Source: JANNSX01 sp963741525 (GTDB taxonomy: Bacteria > Pseudomonadota > Alphaproteobacteria > Rhizobiales > Hyphomicrobiaceae). Taken from it: 64,000 nucleotides of DNA. This document shows positions 53,266 to 62,208 of the stretch, in pieces. How positions within the stretch are numbered: the first letter of the stretch is position 1; each line of letters begins with the position of its first letter. The position numbers and the translations under genes were made by a program. The notes beneath the pieces were generated by a model. The model was not told the DNA's origin. It saw nothing but the letters and a program-made list of their open reading frames with translations, and ran no database searches. The stretch is taken from assembly GCA_963741525.1 (NCBI GenBank), contig CAVUIW010000027.1:558001-622000 (forward strand), read 5' to 3'.

Positions 53266-56200
53266 ATGAGCCATTTTCTCGATCGTCTGATGTTCTTCAA
53301 GAAGAACTCCGGCAGCTTCTCCAACGGCCACGGCATCGTCACCAAGGAGGACCGGAGCTGGGAGGACGGCTATCGCCACCGCTGGCAGCACGACAAGGTG
53401 GTGCGCTCGACGCACGGCGCCAACTGCACGGGTTCCTGCTCGTGGAAGATCTACGTCAAGGGCGGCATCGTCACTTGGGAGACGCAGCAGACGGACTATC
53501 CCCGCACGCGTCCCGAACTGCCCAATCACGAGCCGCGCGGCTGCTCGCGCGGTGCCTCCTACAGCTGGTATCTCTACTCCGGCAACCGCGTGAAGTACCC
53601 GCTCGTCCGCTCACGGCTCTTGAAGCTGTGGCGAGAGGCCCGGGCGCTCCGCTCCCCCGTGGCGGCTTGGGCTGCAATCGTCGAGAGCCCGGAGAAGCGC
53701 GCGGCCTATACGAAAAAGCGCGGCCTCGGTGGGTTCGTGCGCGCGACCTGGGACGAGGTCAACGAGATCATCGCGGCGGCGAATGCTTATACGGTGAAGA
53801 CCTACGGTCCTGATCGCGTCATCGGCTTCTCGCCGATCCCGGCCATGTCGATGGTCTCCTATGCGGCGGGCTCGCGCTATCTCTCGTTGCTCGGCGGCGT
53901 CTGCATGTCGTTCTACGACTGGTATTGCGATCTGCCGCCGGCCTCGCCCCAGACCTGGGGCGAGCAGACGGACGTTCCCGAAAGCGCCGACTGGTATAAC
54001 TCAGGATTCCTGATCCTATGGGGCTCGAACGTTCCCCAAACGCGGACGCCGGACGCGCACTTCTATACCGAGGCCCGCTATCGCGGCGCCAAGAGTGTCG
54101 TCATCTGTCCCGACTATTCGGAAGCCTCCAAATTCGCCGACATGTGGCTCTCCGTGAAGCAGGGTACGGACGCCGCTCTCGCCATGGCCATGGGGCACGT
54201 CATTCTCAAGGAGTATTACGTCGACCGCCAGGTGCCCTACTTTATCGACTATGTCCGAAAGTACACTGACATGCCGATGGTCGTTCGCCTCGACCGGCAG
54301 GATGGAAAGCTCGTACCTGGCCGCTTCCTGCGGGCGTCAGACCTCGCTGGCGGGCTCGGCCAAACAAACAATCCCGACTGGAAGACGCTCGCCTTCGACA
54401 CCAAGAGCGGCAATCTCGTTGTGCCGAACGGCTCGGTCGGTTTCCGCTGGGGTGAGCAGGGCAAGTGGAACCTCGAGGAGAAGGCGGCGACCGGCGACGA
54501 GACCGAACTCCGCCTCTCGCTCGCCGGTGACGATAGCGAGATGGCCGATGTAGCGATGCCCTACTACGGCAACATCGCTCACGACCACTTCACCGGCACG
54601 AGCCATCCGAGCGTCATCGAGCGTCGCATCCCCGTGCGTCGCGTCGCGACGAGCGAGGGCGAGGTCACGGTTGCGACCGTCTACGACCTTCTGCTCGCTA
54701 ACTACGGCGTCGATCGCGGCTTCGGCGGCTCGTACCTGGGCAAGTCGTATCAGGATGTCGAACCCTACACGCCGGCCTGGGCCGAGCGCATCACCGGCGT
54801 GCCCGCGGATCAGATCATCATGGTGGCGCGCGAGTTCGCCACCAACGCCGAGAAGACCGGCGGCAAGTCGATGATCATCATCGGTGCGGCCATGAACCAC
54901 TGGTACCACGCCGACATGAACTACCGCGGCGTCATCAACATGCTGGTGATGTGCGGCTGTATCGGACAGTCGGGTGGTGGCTGGTCGCACTATGTGGGGC
55001 AAGAGAAGCTGCGCCCCCAATCGGGCTGGTTGCCGCTTGCCTTCGGTCTCGACTGGTCGCGCCCTCCGCGCCAGCAGAACTCGACTTCCTTCTTCTACGC
55101 CCACACCGATCAATGGCGCTACGAGACGCTCGATGTCTCCGAGATCGTCTCGCCGCTGGCACCCAAGGCCGCCATGGGTGGAACGCTCATCGACTTCAAC
55201 GCGCGTGCCGAGCGCATGGGTTGGCTGCCGTCGGCGCCGCAGCTGGAGACCAATCCGCTCGAAGTCGGGAAGAAGGCCTCTGCCTCGGGCATGGAGGCGA
55301 AGGACTACGTTGTGCAGGAACTCAAGGCGGGATCGCTGAAGCTCTCCTGCCACGATCCGGACAATCCCAAGAACTGGCCACGCAACTTGTTCGTTTGGCG
55401 CTCGAACCTGCTCGGCTCCTCCGGCAAGGGCCATGAGTATTTCCTGAAGCACCTGCTCGGCACCTCGCACGGCGTCATGGGCAAGGACCTGGGCGAGACC
55501 GGCCGGCAGAAACCCTCGGATATCGTCTGGCATGACGAGGCGCCCGAGGGAAAGCTCGATCTTCTCGTCACCCTCGACTTCCGCATGTCGACGACCTGCA
55601 TGTACTCCGACATCGTGCTGCCGACCGCCACCTGGTACGAGAAGAACGATCTCAACACGTCCGACATGCATCCCTTCATCCATCCGCTGACGGCGGCAGT
55701 CGATCCCGTCTGGGGCGCCCGCAGCGACTGGGACATCTACAAGGGCATTGCGCGAAAATTCTCGGAGGTCGCGCCCGAGGTGCTGGGCGTCGAGAAGGAC
55801 GTGGTGCTGACGCCCATCATGCACGACAGTCCCGGTGAGATCGCCCAGGCCCTCGACGTCAAGGATTGGACGCTCGGCCAATGCGAGCCTATCCCAGGCA
55901 AGACCATGCCGGCCGTAACCCTCATCGAGCGCGACTATCCCAATCTCTACAGGCAGTTCACGGCACTAGGGCCGCTGTTGTCGAAAGTGGGCAATGGCGG
56001 CAAGGGCCTCGCCTGGAACACCGAGCACGAGGTGGAGCTGCTGAAGCGCCTCAACGGAGAGGTGGCCGAGGGGCCGACCAAAGGGCTGGCGAAGATCGAG
56101 ACCGATATCGACGCCGCCGAGGTGATCCTCACACTCGCGCCCGAGACCAATGGTGAAGTCGCCGTCAAGGCCTGGCAGTCGCTCGGCAAAGCCACCGGCC

Positions 56201-57000
56201 GGGATCACACGCATCTGGCGCTCCCCAAGGAGGACGAGAAGATCCGCTTCCGCGATGTGGTGGCCCAGCCGCGGAAGATCATCTCTTCGCCGATCTGGTC
56301 GGGGCTCGAAAGCGAGAAGGTCTGCTACACCGCCGGCTACACGAACGTGCACGAGCTGATCCCCTGGCGCACGTTCACCGGCCGCCAGCAGCTCTACCAG
56401 GATCACCTCTGGATGCGCGTCTTCGGCGAGGGGCTCGTCAGCTACCGGCCGCCGATCGACACGCGCTCGGTGAAGCCGGTGATCGATCGGAAGCCCAACG
56501 GCGAGAAGCAGATCGTCCTCAACTTCATCACGCCGCACCAGAAGTGGGGCATCCACTCGACCTACACCGACAACCTGATGATGCTAACGCTTTCGCGCGG
56601 CGGTCCAATCGTGTGGATCTCGGAGCGCGACGCCAAGAAAGTGGGCATCGTCGATAACGACTGGATCGAGGCCTACAACTCGAACGGTGCGCTCGTCGCC
56701 CGCGCCGTCGTCTCGCAGCGCGTCAAGGATGGCATGTGCATGATGTATCACGCGCAAGAGAAGATCGTGAACGTGCCGGGCTCGGAGATGACGGGCAATC
56801 GCGGCGGCATCCATAACTCGGTGACACGCACCGTCGTCAAGCCGACACACATGATCGGCGGCTACGCGCAGCAGTCCTACGGCTTCAACTATTACGGAAC
56901 GATCGGCACCAATCGCGACGAGTTCGTGATTATCCGCAAACTGTCGAAGGTCGACTGGCTCGACCGTCCCCTCAACACTGCCTCGGAGGCTGCCGAATGA
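53266..57000 (+). CDS. narG: respiratory nitrate reductase alpha subunit
   Basis: NarG, 1244 residues, is the molybdenum bis-MGD catalytic subunit that reduces nitrate to nitrite at the cytoplasmic face of the membrane. It aligns with E. coli NarG over its full length. The N-terminal FS0 cluster ligands lie in THGANCTGSCSWKIYVKGG (His and three Cys, with the last in EPRGCSRGASYSWYLY), and the molybdenum ligand aspartate is in MSFYDWYCDLPPA. The protein starts with ATG after GAGAGGAC, 15 bases behind narK, and overlaps narH by four bases (ATGA). Confidence 0.98.
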   Translation: MSHFLDRLMFFKKNSGSFSNGHGIVTKEDRSWEDGYRHRWQHDKVVRSTHGANCTGSCSWKIYVKGGIVTWETQQTDYPRTRPELPNHEPRGCSRGASYSWYLYSGNRVKYPLVRSRLLKLWREARALRSPVAAWAAIVESPEKRAAYTKKRGLGGFVRATWDEVNEIIAAANAYTVKTYGPDRVIGFSPIPAMSMVSYAAGSRYLSLLGGVCMSFYDWYCDLPPASPQTWGEQTDVPESADWYNSGFLILWGSNVPQTRTPDAHFYTEARYRGAKSVVICPDYSEASKFADMWLSVKQGTDAALAMAMGHVILKEYYVDRQVPYFIDYVRKYTDMPMVVRLDRQDGKLVPGRFLRASDLAGGLGQTNNPDWKTLAFDTKSGNLVVPNGSVGFRWGEQGKWNLEEKAATGDETELRLSLAGDDSEMADVAMPYYGNIAHDHFTGTSHPSVIERRIPVRRVATSEGEVTVATVYDLLLANYGVDRGFGGSYLGKSYQDVEPYTPAWAERITGVPADQIIMVAREFATNAEKTGGKSMIIIGAAMNHWYHADMNYRGVINMLVMCGCIGQSGGGWSHYVGQEKLRPQSGWLPLAFGLDWSRPPRQQNSTSFFYAHTDQWRYETLDVSEIVSPLAPKAAMGGTLIDFNARAERMGWLPSAPQLETNPLEVGKKASASGMEAKDYVVQELKAGSLKLSCHDPDNPKNWPRNLFVWRSNLLGSSGKGHEYFLKHLLGTSHGVMGKDLGETGRQKPSDIVWHDEAPEGKLDLLVTLDFRMSTTCMYSDIVLPTATWYEKNDLNTSDMHPFIHPLTAAVDPVWGARSDWDIYKGIARKFSEVAPEVLGVEKDVVLTPIMHDSPGEIAQALDVKDWTLGQCEPIPGKTMPAVTLIERDYPNLYRQFTALGPLLSKVGNGGKGLAWNTEHEVELLKRLNGEVAEGPTKGLAKIETDIDAAEVILTLAPETNGEVAVKAWQSLGKATGRDHTHLALPKEDEKIRFRDVVAQPRKIISSPIWSGLESEKVCYTAGYTNVHELIPWRTFTGRQQLYQDHLWMRVFGEGLVSYRPPIDTRSVKPVIDRKPNGEKQIVLNFITPHQKWGIHSTYTDNLMMLTLSRGGPIVWISERDAKKVGIVDNDWIEAYNSNGALVARAVVSQRVKDGMCMMYHAQEKIVNVPGSEMTGNRGGIHNSVTRTVVKPTHMIGGYAQQSYGFNYYGTIGTNRDEFVIIRKLSKVDWLDRPLNTASEAAE

Positions 57001-58523
57001 AAGTCCGCGCCCAAATCGGCATGGTGCTCAATCTCGACAAGTGCATCGGCTGCCATACCTGCTCCGTCACCTGCAAGAACGTCTGGACGAGCCGCGAAGG
57101 CGTCGAATACGCCTGGTTCAACAATGTCGAGACGAAACCCGGCGTCGGCTATCCCCACCAGTGGGAGAACCAGACGGTGTGGAATGGAGGCTGGAAACTC
57201 ACGAAAGCGGGCAAGCTCGAACCCAAGATCGGCGGCAAGATGAAGGTGCTGTCGAAAATCTTCGCCAATCCCGACCTGCCGGAGATCGACGACTACTACG
57301 AGCCCTTCACCTTCGACTACGAGCACCTGCAGAACGCGCCGGAGATGGAGGCGATGCCCACGGCTCGGCCCCGCTCCCTCATTACCGGTGAGCGCATGGA
57401 GAAGATCGAGGGCGGCCCCAACTGGGAGGAAATCCTCGGCGGCGAGTTCGAGAAGCGCTCGCGCGACGTGAACTTCGAAGACGTCGAGAAGGAGATCTAC
57501 GGCCAGTTCGAGAACACCTTCATGATGTACCTGCCGAGGCTGTGCGAGCACTGTCTCAACCCGACCTGTGTCGCGGCTTGCCCGTCGGGCGCCATCTACA
57601 AGCGCGAGGAAGACGGCATCGTTCTCATCGATCAGGACAAGTGCCGCGGCTGGCGCATGTGCGTCTCGGGCTGCCCTTACAAGAAAATCTACTACAACTG
57701 GTCGACGGGCAAATCCGAGAAGTGCATCTTCTGCTATCCGCGCATCGAGGCCGGCCAGCCGACGGTGTGCTCGGAAACTTGCGTCGGTCGCATCCGGTAT
57801 CTCGGCGTCCTGCTCTACGACGCCGATCGAATCTCGGAAGCCGCGTCCGCGCCCGACGAGCAGGACCTTTACGAGGCCCAATGCTCGATCTTCCTCGATC
57901 CAAACGACAACACGGTCATCGAGCAGGCGCGCAAAGACGGGGTTCCCGAGGCCTGGCTCGAGGCTGCGAAAAAGTCGCCCGTCTACAAGATGGCGATCGA
58001 CTGGAAAGTCGCCTTCCCGCTGCATCCGGAATACCGCACGCTACCGATGGTCTGGTACGTGCCGCCGCTCTCCCCCATCAAGGGCGCGGCCAACGCCGGC
58101 AAGATGGGCGCCGATCGCGAGATGCCGGATGTTCGTAGCTTACGCATCCCGCTCAAGTACCTCGCCAACATGCTGACCGCCGGCAAGGAGGAGCCCGTCG
58201 CCCACGCCTTGGAGCGGATGCTCGCCATGCGCGCCTATATGCGCGCCAAGACCGTCGACAAGGTGACGGACGAGGCGATCGCGAAGAAGGTCGGCATGAC
58301 CAGCGCCATGGTCGAGGAGATGTACCACGTCATGGCGATCGCCAACTACGAGGACCGTTTCGTCATCCCGACATCGCATCGCGAAGAGACAGAGGACGCC
58401 TACGACATCCGCGGCGGCTGCGGCTTCTCCTTCGGCAATGGCTGCTCGGGCGGCACGTCGAGCGCCGACTTGTTCGGCACGCCCAAGCGCAAGCGCGTGC
58501 AAACTCCGACGGAGGTGTTCTGA
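56997..58523 (+). CDS. narH: respiratory nitrate reductase beta subunit
   Basis: NarH, 508 residues, is the iron-sulfur subunit passing electrons from NarI to NarG. Four cysteine clusters are visible: CIGCHTCSVTCKNVW, CEHCLNPTCVAACPSG, CRGWRMCVSGCPYKKIY (the tryptophan in place of a cysteine gives a [3Fe-4S] cluster) and CIFCYPRIEAGQPTVCSETC. It lies on the cytoplasmic side, bound to NarG. The start overlaps the narG stop and the end overlaps narJ, so all four structural genes are translationally coupled. Confidence 0.98.
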   Translation: MKVRAQIGMVLNLDKCIGCHTCSVTCKNVWTSREGVEYAWFNNVETKPGVGYPHQWENQTVWNGGWKLTKAGKLEPKIGGKMKVLSKIFANPDLPEIDDYYEPFTFDYEHLQNAPEMEAMPTARPRSLITGERMEKIEGGPNWEEILGGEFEKRSRDVNFEDVEKEIYGQFENTFMMYLPRLCEHCLNPTCVAACPSGAIYKREEDGIVLIDQDKCRGWRMCVSGCPYKKIYYNWSTGKSEKCIFCYPRIEAGQPTVCSETCVGRIRYLGVLLYDADRISEAASAPDEQDLYEAQCSIFLDPNDNTVIEQARKDGVPEAWLEAAKKSPVYKMAIDWKVAFPLHPEYRTLPMVWYVPPLSPIKGAANAGKMGADREMPDVRSLRIPLKYLANMLTAGKEEPVAHALERMLAMRAYMRAKTVDKVTDEAIAKKVGMTSAMVEEMYHVMAIANYEDRFVIPTSHREETEDAYDIRGGCGFSFGNGCSGGTSSADLFGTPKRKRVQTPTEVF

Positions 58524-59230
58524 TGCGCGCAACGCTCAAGACGCTCGCCGCCCTCCTCACCTATCCGACGCCTGATCTCGTCGCCGCGGTGCCGGAGATG
58601 CGCGCGGCGCTGGACGGCGAAGGCTTGCTTGCCGAGCGTCAGCGGAGTCGTCTCGATCGGCTTCTGGAGGAGCTTGCGACACGCGACCTCTATGACCTGC
58701 AGGAGCGCTACGTCCTTATGTTCGATCGTTCGCGCGCGCTCTCGCTGCATCTCTTCGAGCATGTGCACGGCGAGGGTCGCGAGCGGGGCCAAGCACTCGT
58801 TGACCTCGCGGCCCTCTACGCGCGACACGACCTGGAGATCGGCGAGCGTGAGCTGCCCGATTTTCTGCCGCTGTTTCTGGAGTTCCTATCCGAAATCCCG
58901 GAAGCCGAGGCGCGCGAGCATCTGGCCTCGCCTCTGCATGTGCTGGAGGCCATCCGGCAGCGGCTGAAGAAGCGCAAGTCCGTCTATTCCTCGGTCTTCT
59001 CGGCCGTCGCGGCGCTGGCGGAGGCCGCGCCCAAGGACGAGGCAGTGAGCGAGCTGCTCGCCCTGCCCGATCCGGACCCGGAGGATTTCGAGGCGCTCGA
59101 CAAAGCCTGGGAGGATGAGCCGGTCGTGTTCGGGCCGGGAGCCGCAAGCGTAGACGGCTGCACACCGGGGAGCAGTCTTGCCGCCAAGATACGCGCCGCC
59201 ACCCGTCTGCGTCCCACCGCACCGCGCTGA
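58523..59230 (+). CDS. narJ: nitrate reductase molybdenum-cofactor assembly chaperone
   Basis: NarJ, 235 residues, is the private chaperone that inserts the molybdenum cofactor into NarG and keeps the NarGH complex off the membrane until ready. Typical segments are LLTYPTPDLVAAVPEM, YVLMFDRSRALSLHLFEHVHGE and LPDFLPLFLEFLSE. The C-terminus is acidic and low in homology, as usual. It begins on the last base of the narH stop and ends ten bases before narI. Confidence 0.95.
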   Translation: MRATLKTLAALLTYPTPDLVAAVPEMRAALDGEGLLAERQRSRLDRLLEELATRDLYDLQERYVLMFDRSRALSLHLFEHVHGEGRERGQALVDLAALYARHDLEIGERELPDFLPLFLEFLSEIPEAEAREHLASPLHVLEAIRQRLKKRKSVYSSVFSAVAALAEAAPKDEAVSELLALPDPDPEDFEALDKAWEDEPVVFGPGAASVDGCTPGSSLAAKIRAATRLRPTAPR

Positions 59231-59240
59231 GGAGACAACC

Positions 59241-59927
59241 ATGCAGTACGCGCTCAACACCGCCGTCTTCGGCATCTATCCCTACATCGCGCTGACCGTA
59301 TTCCTGATAGGGAGCCTTATCCGTTTCGATCGCGAGCCCTACACGTGGCGCTCCGGCTCGAGCCAGCTGCTCCGCCGTAAGCAGCTGATGTGGGGCTCGA
59401 ACCTCTTTCACATCGGCATCCTCGTCATCTTCCTCGGGCATCTTTTCGGGCTCTTGACGCCGATCTGGGTCTTCGACGCACTCGGCATTGCGCACGGCGC
59501 CAAGCAGGTGCTCGCCATCGTCGCCGGTGGCGTCGCCGGCCTGATGTGCCTCGCCGGCCTCGCGCTGCTTCTCCACCGCCGCCTGACTGACAAGCGCATT
59601 CGCAATACGTCGAGCTGGTCAGATCTTCTCGTGCTGTGGCTGCTGCTGGCGCAACTCCTGCTCGGGCTCGCCACCATTACGGTCTCCATGCAGCATCTGG
59701 ATGGCGAGGAGATGGTGCACCTGATGAGTTGGGCCCAGGGCATCGTCACCTTCCAGGGCGACGCGGCCGGCTATGTCGCGGGCGCCCACCCGCTGTTCAA
59801 GGCGCACCTCTTCCTCGGCATGACGATCTTCCTCGTGTTCCCCTTCACGAGGCTGGTCCATATCTGGAGTGCGCCGATCTGGTATCTTGGCCGGCGGGGC
59901 TATCAGATCGTGCGATCACGCGGATAA
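59241..59927 (+). CDS. narI: respiratory nitrate reductase gamma subunit (cytochrome b)
   Basis: NarI, 228 residues, is the membrane di-heme cytochrome b that oxidises quinol and feeds NarH. Five membrane segments are seen. Heme histidines are visible in FHIGILVIFLGHLFG (H57 and H67) and in the C-terminal region (HPLFKAHLFLG and FTRLVHIWSAP). The ATG at 59241 has GAGGAGACAACC upstream; an in-frame start 63 bases earlier lies in the narJ end. It is the last gene of the operon; no nirK/nor gene follows in the window. Confidence 0.97.
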   Translation: MQYALNTAVFGIYPYIALTVFLIGSLIRFDREPYTWRSGSSQLLRRKQLMWGSNLFHIGILVIFLGHLFGLLTPIWVFDALGIAHGAKQVLAIVAGGVAGLMCLAGLALLLHRRLTDKRIRNTSSWSDLLVLWLLLAQLLLGLATITVSMQHLDGEEMVHLMSWAQGIVTFQGDAAGYVAGAHPLFKAHLFLGMTIFLVFPFTRLVHIWSAPIWYLGRRGYQIVRSRG

Positions 59928-60177
59928 GTCGAGTGGATGGGTGCGCGGTCAGAGGATTGGGCCCAGACTGGTTGCCGCGATTTCGATTCGGTGGGGGGTT
60001 GCTCATGAAAGCCCTAGGCCACGTGAACCTCGGATCGGTGCTGTCTTCTTGGATAGCTCCTGCATGAGCGAAGCAATCACCTTGTCCGCTATCCGCTTGG
60101 TGCGGTCGTTTGGAGCCGCCTGACACGTTCGGCCGATTTCGGTCGAACGTTTCCCAATCCGCTTTTGTTCTCCGCTG

Positions 60178-60300
60178 CCGGTTCTGCCATTCGCGGACCT
60201 CCTCGAGCACCGCGTCGGTGACGGCCGAGATCAGGCCGAGCGAGACGTCGATGCCGTAGGGCCGTTCCGGATGACCGCGGATCTCGCTAACCGAAAGTCC
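60178..60300 (-). pseudogene. IS256-family transposase remnant
   Basis: On the minus strand this segment translates to LSVSEIRGHPERPYGIDV followed by LISAVTDAVLEEVREWQNR, a classic stretch of IS256/Mutator-family transposases (usually LISAVTDAVLEEVxEWQNRPL). Only about 40 codons remain, without the DDE residues or recognisable terminal inverted repeats. It lies about 250 bases behind narI and marks the probable right edge of the nar insertion. Flanking sequence 59928-60177 contains no supported gene. Confidence 0.75.
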
Positions 60301-60467
60301 GCTGTGTCAAACGGTGAAGGATGCTGGCGAACAGAACCACGTGGAATTCTATTGTAGTGACGGGGTTTACCGAATGCCGACGAACGTCAGCGGACAATAA
60401 ACTCGCGGACACCACGTCCGCGCTCTGGCCTGCATAGTATAAGGTCGGCCTGGGCGGCCAAGGGTGG

Positions 60468-61157
60468 TCAGGCGCGCGGCGGCCGGGCCATCAGCGCTCG
60501 AAGCAGCAGATAGAGCAGCGTGCCGTTGAGGATGTGCCAGAGGAAGTGCGTGCCAATGGCGCGGCCACTTGCGGTCAGGGCGGGACAGTAGGGCATGTCG
60601 ATTGTCCGGAAAGTGAGTGACACGGCGAACACGGCGAAGCCAGCCCAGAGCCATTTGGCCGAGGGGTGCGATTTCAGACTCATGAGTGGCGCGAAACTTC
60701 CCAAGGCCAGGAAGGCCGGCATGTAGGCGATCGAGCCGTTGAGGCAGGGGCCATCGCCGCAACGCACGCCACCGATCCATTGCGAGAGGCCGAGGAAGGC
60801 AACCAGCAGTACGGCGACAGCGATCCACGGCACGCCGGCCAGCGTTCTCAAAGCCACGGCCAGAAAGGTCACGATGAATATCGTGATCGGCAGAACGTCG
60901 GCGAGCTCGGCCCAGGATTCCGCGAAGGTGTGAAACAGGAAGCTGCCGACGCCGATGACGAAGACGACCGCGGTCAGGAACCAGACGTCGGCGCCACGAT
61001 CGATATCGCGCCGGTTACTAAGGTGGTGAAATGCCAGCAAGGCCGCGACAATGAAAGCCGCATTGCTGAGCGCATTGAGCGGCTCGGCCCAGAACGCCGG
61101 GTCGAGTCCTCGCTCGCAATAGATGTAGACCTTGTCGCGCCAACCCATGAGATGCAT
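60468..61157 (-). CDS. ceramidase-like (CREST superfamily) membrane protein
   Basis: This 229-residue protein has about seven membrane segments and the pattern of bacterial alkaline-ceramidase-like CREST proteins: CERGLDPAFWAEPLNALSNAAF near the N-terminus, GVGSFLFHTFAESWAELAD with the conserved serine, histidine and aspartate, and GTHFLWHILNGTLLYL with two further histidines, together a probable metal site. Members hydrolyse amide bonds in lipids or have unknown substrates. The start may be ATG at 61157 or an in-frame ATG at 61148. It is the first supported gene to the right of the IS256 remnant. Confidence 0.8.
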   Translation of the reverse strand: MHLMGWRDKVYIYCERGLDPAFWAEPLNALSNAAFIVAALLAFHHLSNRRDIDRGADVWFLTAVVFVIGVGSFLFHTFAESWAELADVLPITIFIVTFLAVALRTLAGVPWIAVAVLLVAFLGLSQWIGGVRCGDGPCLNGSIAYMPAFLALGSFAPLMSLKSHPSAKWLWAGFAVFAVSLTFRTIDMPYCPALTASGRAIGTHFLWHILNGTLLYLLLRALMARPPRA

Positions 61158-61238
61158 CCGATCGTGATTGCGCCCCGCACTGAAGCACGATTCAACGATC
61201 GGGCGAAGCCGGACTGGCGCAACGTGCGCGGTTTGTGC

Positions 61239-61583
61239 CTACTTGCGCAGCCGCCGGCAAACTCGCGACGAAATCGTGCAGCCCCACAGGCCGCTACTGT
61301 CGTTGGCACAATCAACCGACTTGCCGACAGAGGCCTTCCAACTCGCGTAGGCACTGCCATACTCGAAGTCGACGAAGCTCGACCAGGAGGCGATCGCCTC
61401 GGCCTCGGCGGCCTTCTTAGATGTCATGCCCTTACTCGAGCCGAAGTGATAGTGATCGGTCATGCAACTGAACTTGCCGACGCGAACCTCGTCATGGAGC
61501 GTCTGCTGCGCCGTAGCCAACGGCAACCCGATAACCATGCCAAACCCTGCGGCCATCGCCGCCGCAACCAACCTTGCCGACAT
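61239..61583 (-). CDS. small exported protein of unknown function
   Basis: This 114-residue protein has a signal peptide (LVAAAMAAGFGMVIGLPLATAQ). The mature part has four cysteines (FSCMTDH, SVDCAND, LWGCTIS, RVCRRL) that could form two disulfides, and the segment KKAAEAEAIASWSSFVDFEYG. It resembles small periplasmic proteins common in Bradyrhizobium-like genomes, but I know no function. It is first upstream of the ceramidase-like gene on the same strand, with an 80-base gap. Confidence 0.65.
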   Translation of the reverse strand: MSARLVAAAMAAGFGMVIGLPLATAQQTLHDEVRVGKFSCMTDHYHFGSSKGMTSKKAAEAEAIASWSSFVDFEYGSAYASWKASVGKSVDCANDSSGLWGCTISSRVCRRLRK

Positions 61584-61819
61584 TCAATCCCCCATTCTCC
61601 ATGCGAGCGGATCGCTCGAATCCCGCTGCCGCGAAGCTTAGTCGACGGCTGGGCTGTCAGGCAGCAGCAGGCATGTCGCGGCCAGCATTTTTGCCTTCGC
61701 TGTAGACACCCGGCCACAGCGCCTTGGTGCTGACCGGGTTTTTGGCGTTGCCGCTTCCTGAGAGCCGCTCGCTGCGGTAGAGTCGTTGACGGGTGCGGCG
61801 GGATCTGGAGACCAACGCG

Positions 61820-62143
61820 ATGATTGTTGCTCTGCGACTTGCGACCCTCGCCATGGGCCTTGCCTGGATGACCTCCGTGGCCTCGGCCAGCTCCCTTCCC
61901 GACGGCGCCCATCGCCTCCTATCGGTGACGGCCATCGGCGGCTCCGAACCCATCACGGTGCCGGTTCGCTACGATGATCGGGGCGATGAGGAAGTCTATG
62001 TGCCCGAACACGGCTGGGAGCGGTGCATCTACGGCTCCTGCACCTACACAGTCCGGGCCTACTATTTCGACCGGTGGGAATCGGCCCCCGGCGGGCGTGG
62101 CATGGGCCGCGGCATCCTCGGCGGGCTTCTCGGCCTCGACTAG
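61820..62143 (+). CDS. small exported protein with conserved cysteine pair, unknown function
   Basis: This 107-residue protein has a signal peptide (LRLATLAMGLAWMTSVASA). The mature sequence includes DDRGDEEVYVPEHGWERCIYGSC, a cysteine pair, and a glycine-rich C-terminus (GGRGMGRGILGGLLGLD). No family is recognised. The ATG at 61820 is preferred to an in-frame ATG at 61793 because it leads straight into the signal peptide. It is followed directly by a rhizobial-type palindromic repeat. Confidence 0.6.
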   Translation: MIVALRLATLAMGLAWMTSVASASSLPDGAHRLLSVTAIGGSEPITVPVRYDDRGDEEVYVPEHGWERCIYGSCTYTVRAYYFDRWESAPGGRGMGRGILGGLLGLD

Positions 62144-62144
62144 A

Positions 62145-62187
62145 GTGCTACCGGAAAAGTGCGAAGCGGTTTTCCGATAAGAAGCAC
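62145..62187. repeat. rhizobial-type palindromic repeat
   Basis: Outer arms GTGCT / AGCAC and inner arms CGGAAAA / TTTTCCG surround GTGCGAAGCGG. Sequences of the type CGGAAAAGTGCGAAGCGGTTTTCCG are a familiar intergenic palindrome in Hyphomicrobiales. It lies two bases behind the small exported protein and may help terminate transcription between convergent genes. Its centre, GTGCGAAGCG, recurs next to repeat copy 2 at 22660-22672. Confidence 0.75.
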
Positions 62188-62208
62188 GACAAACCAAGAA
62201 TCAAGAGC

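Noticed and set aside
59928..60177. minus-strand frame reading DRTKRIADKVIASLMQEL behind narI
   Set aside because: It looks faintly coding but has no recognisable family, start or ribosome-binding site, so I left it as flanking sequence of the transposase remnant.
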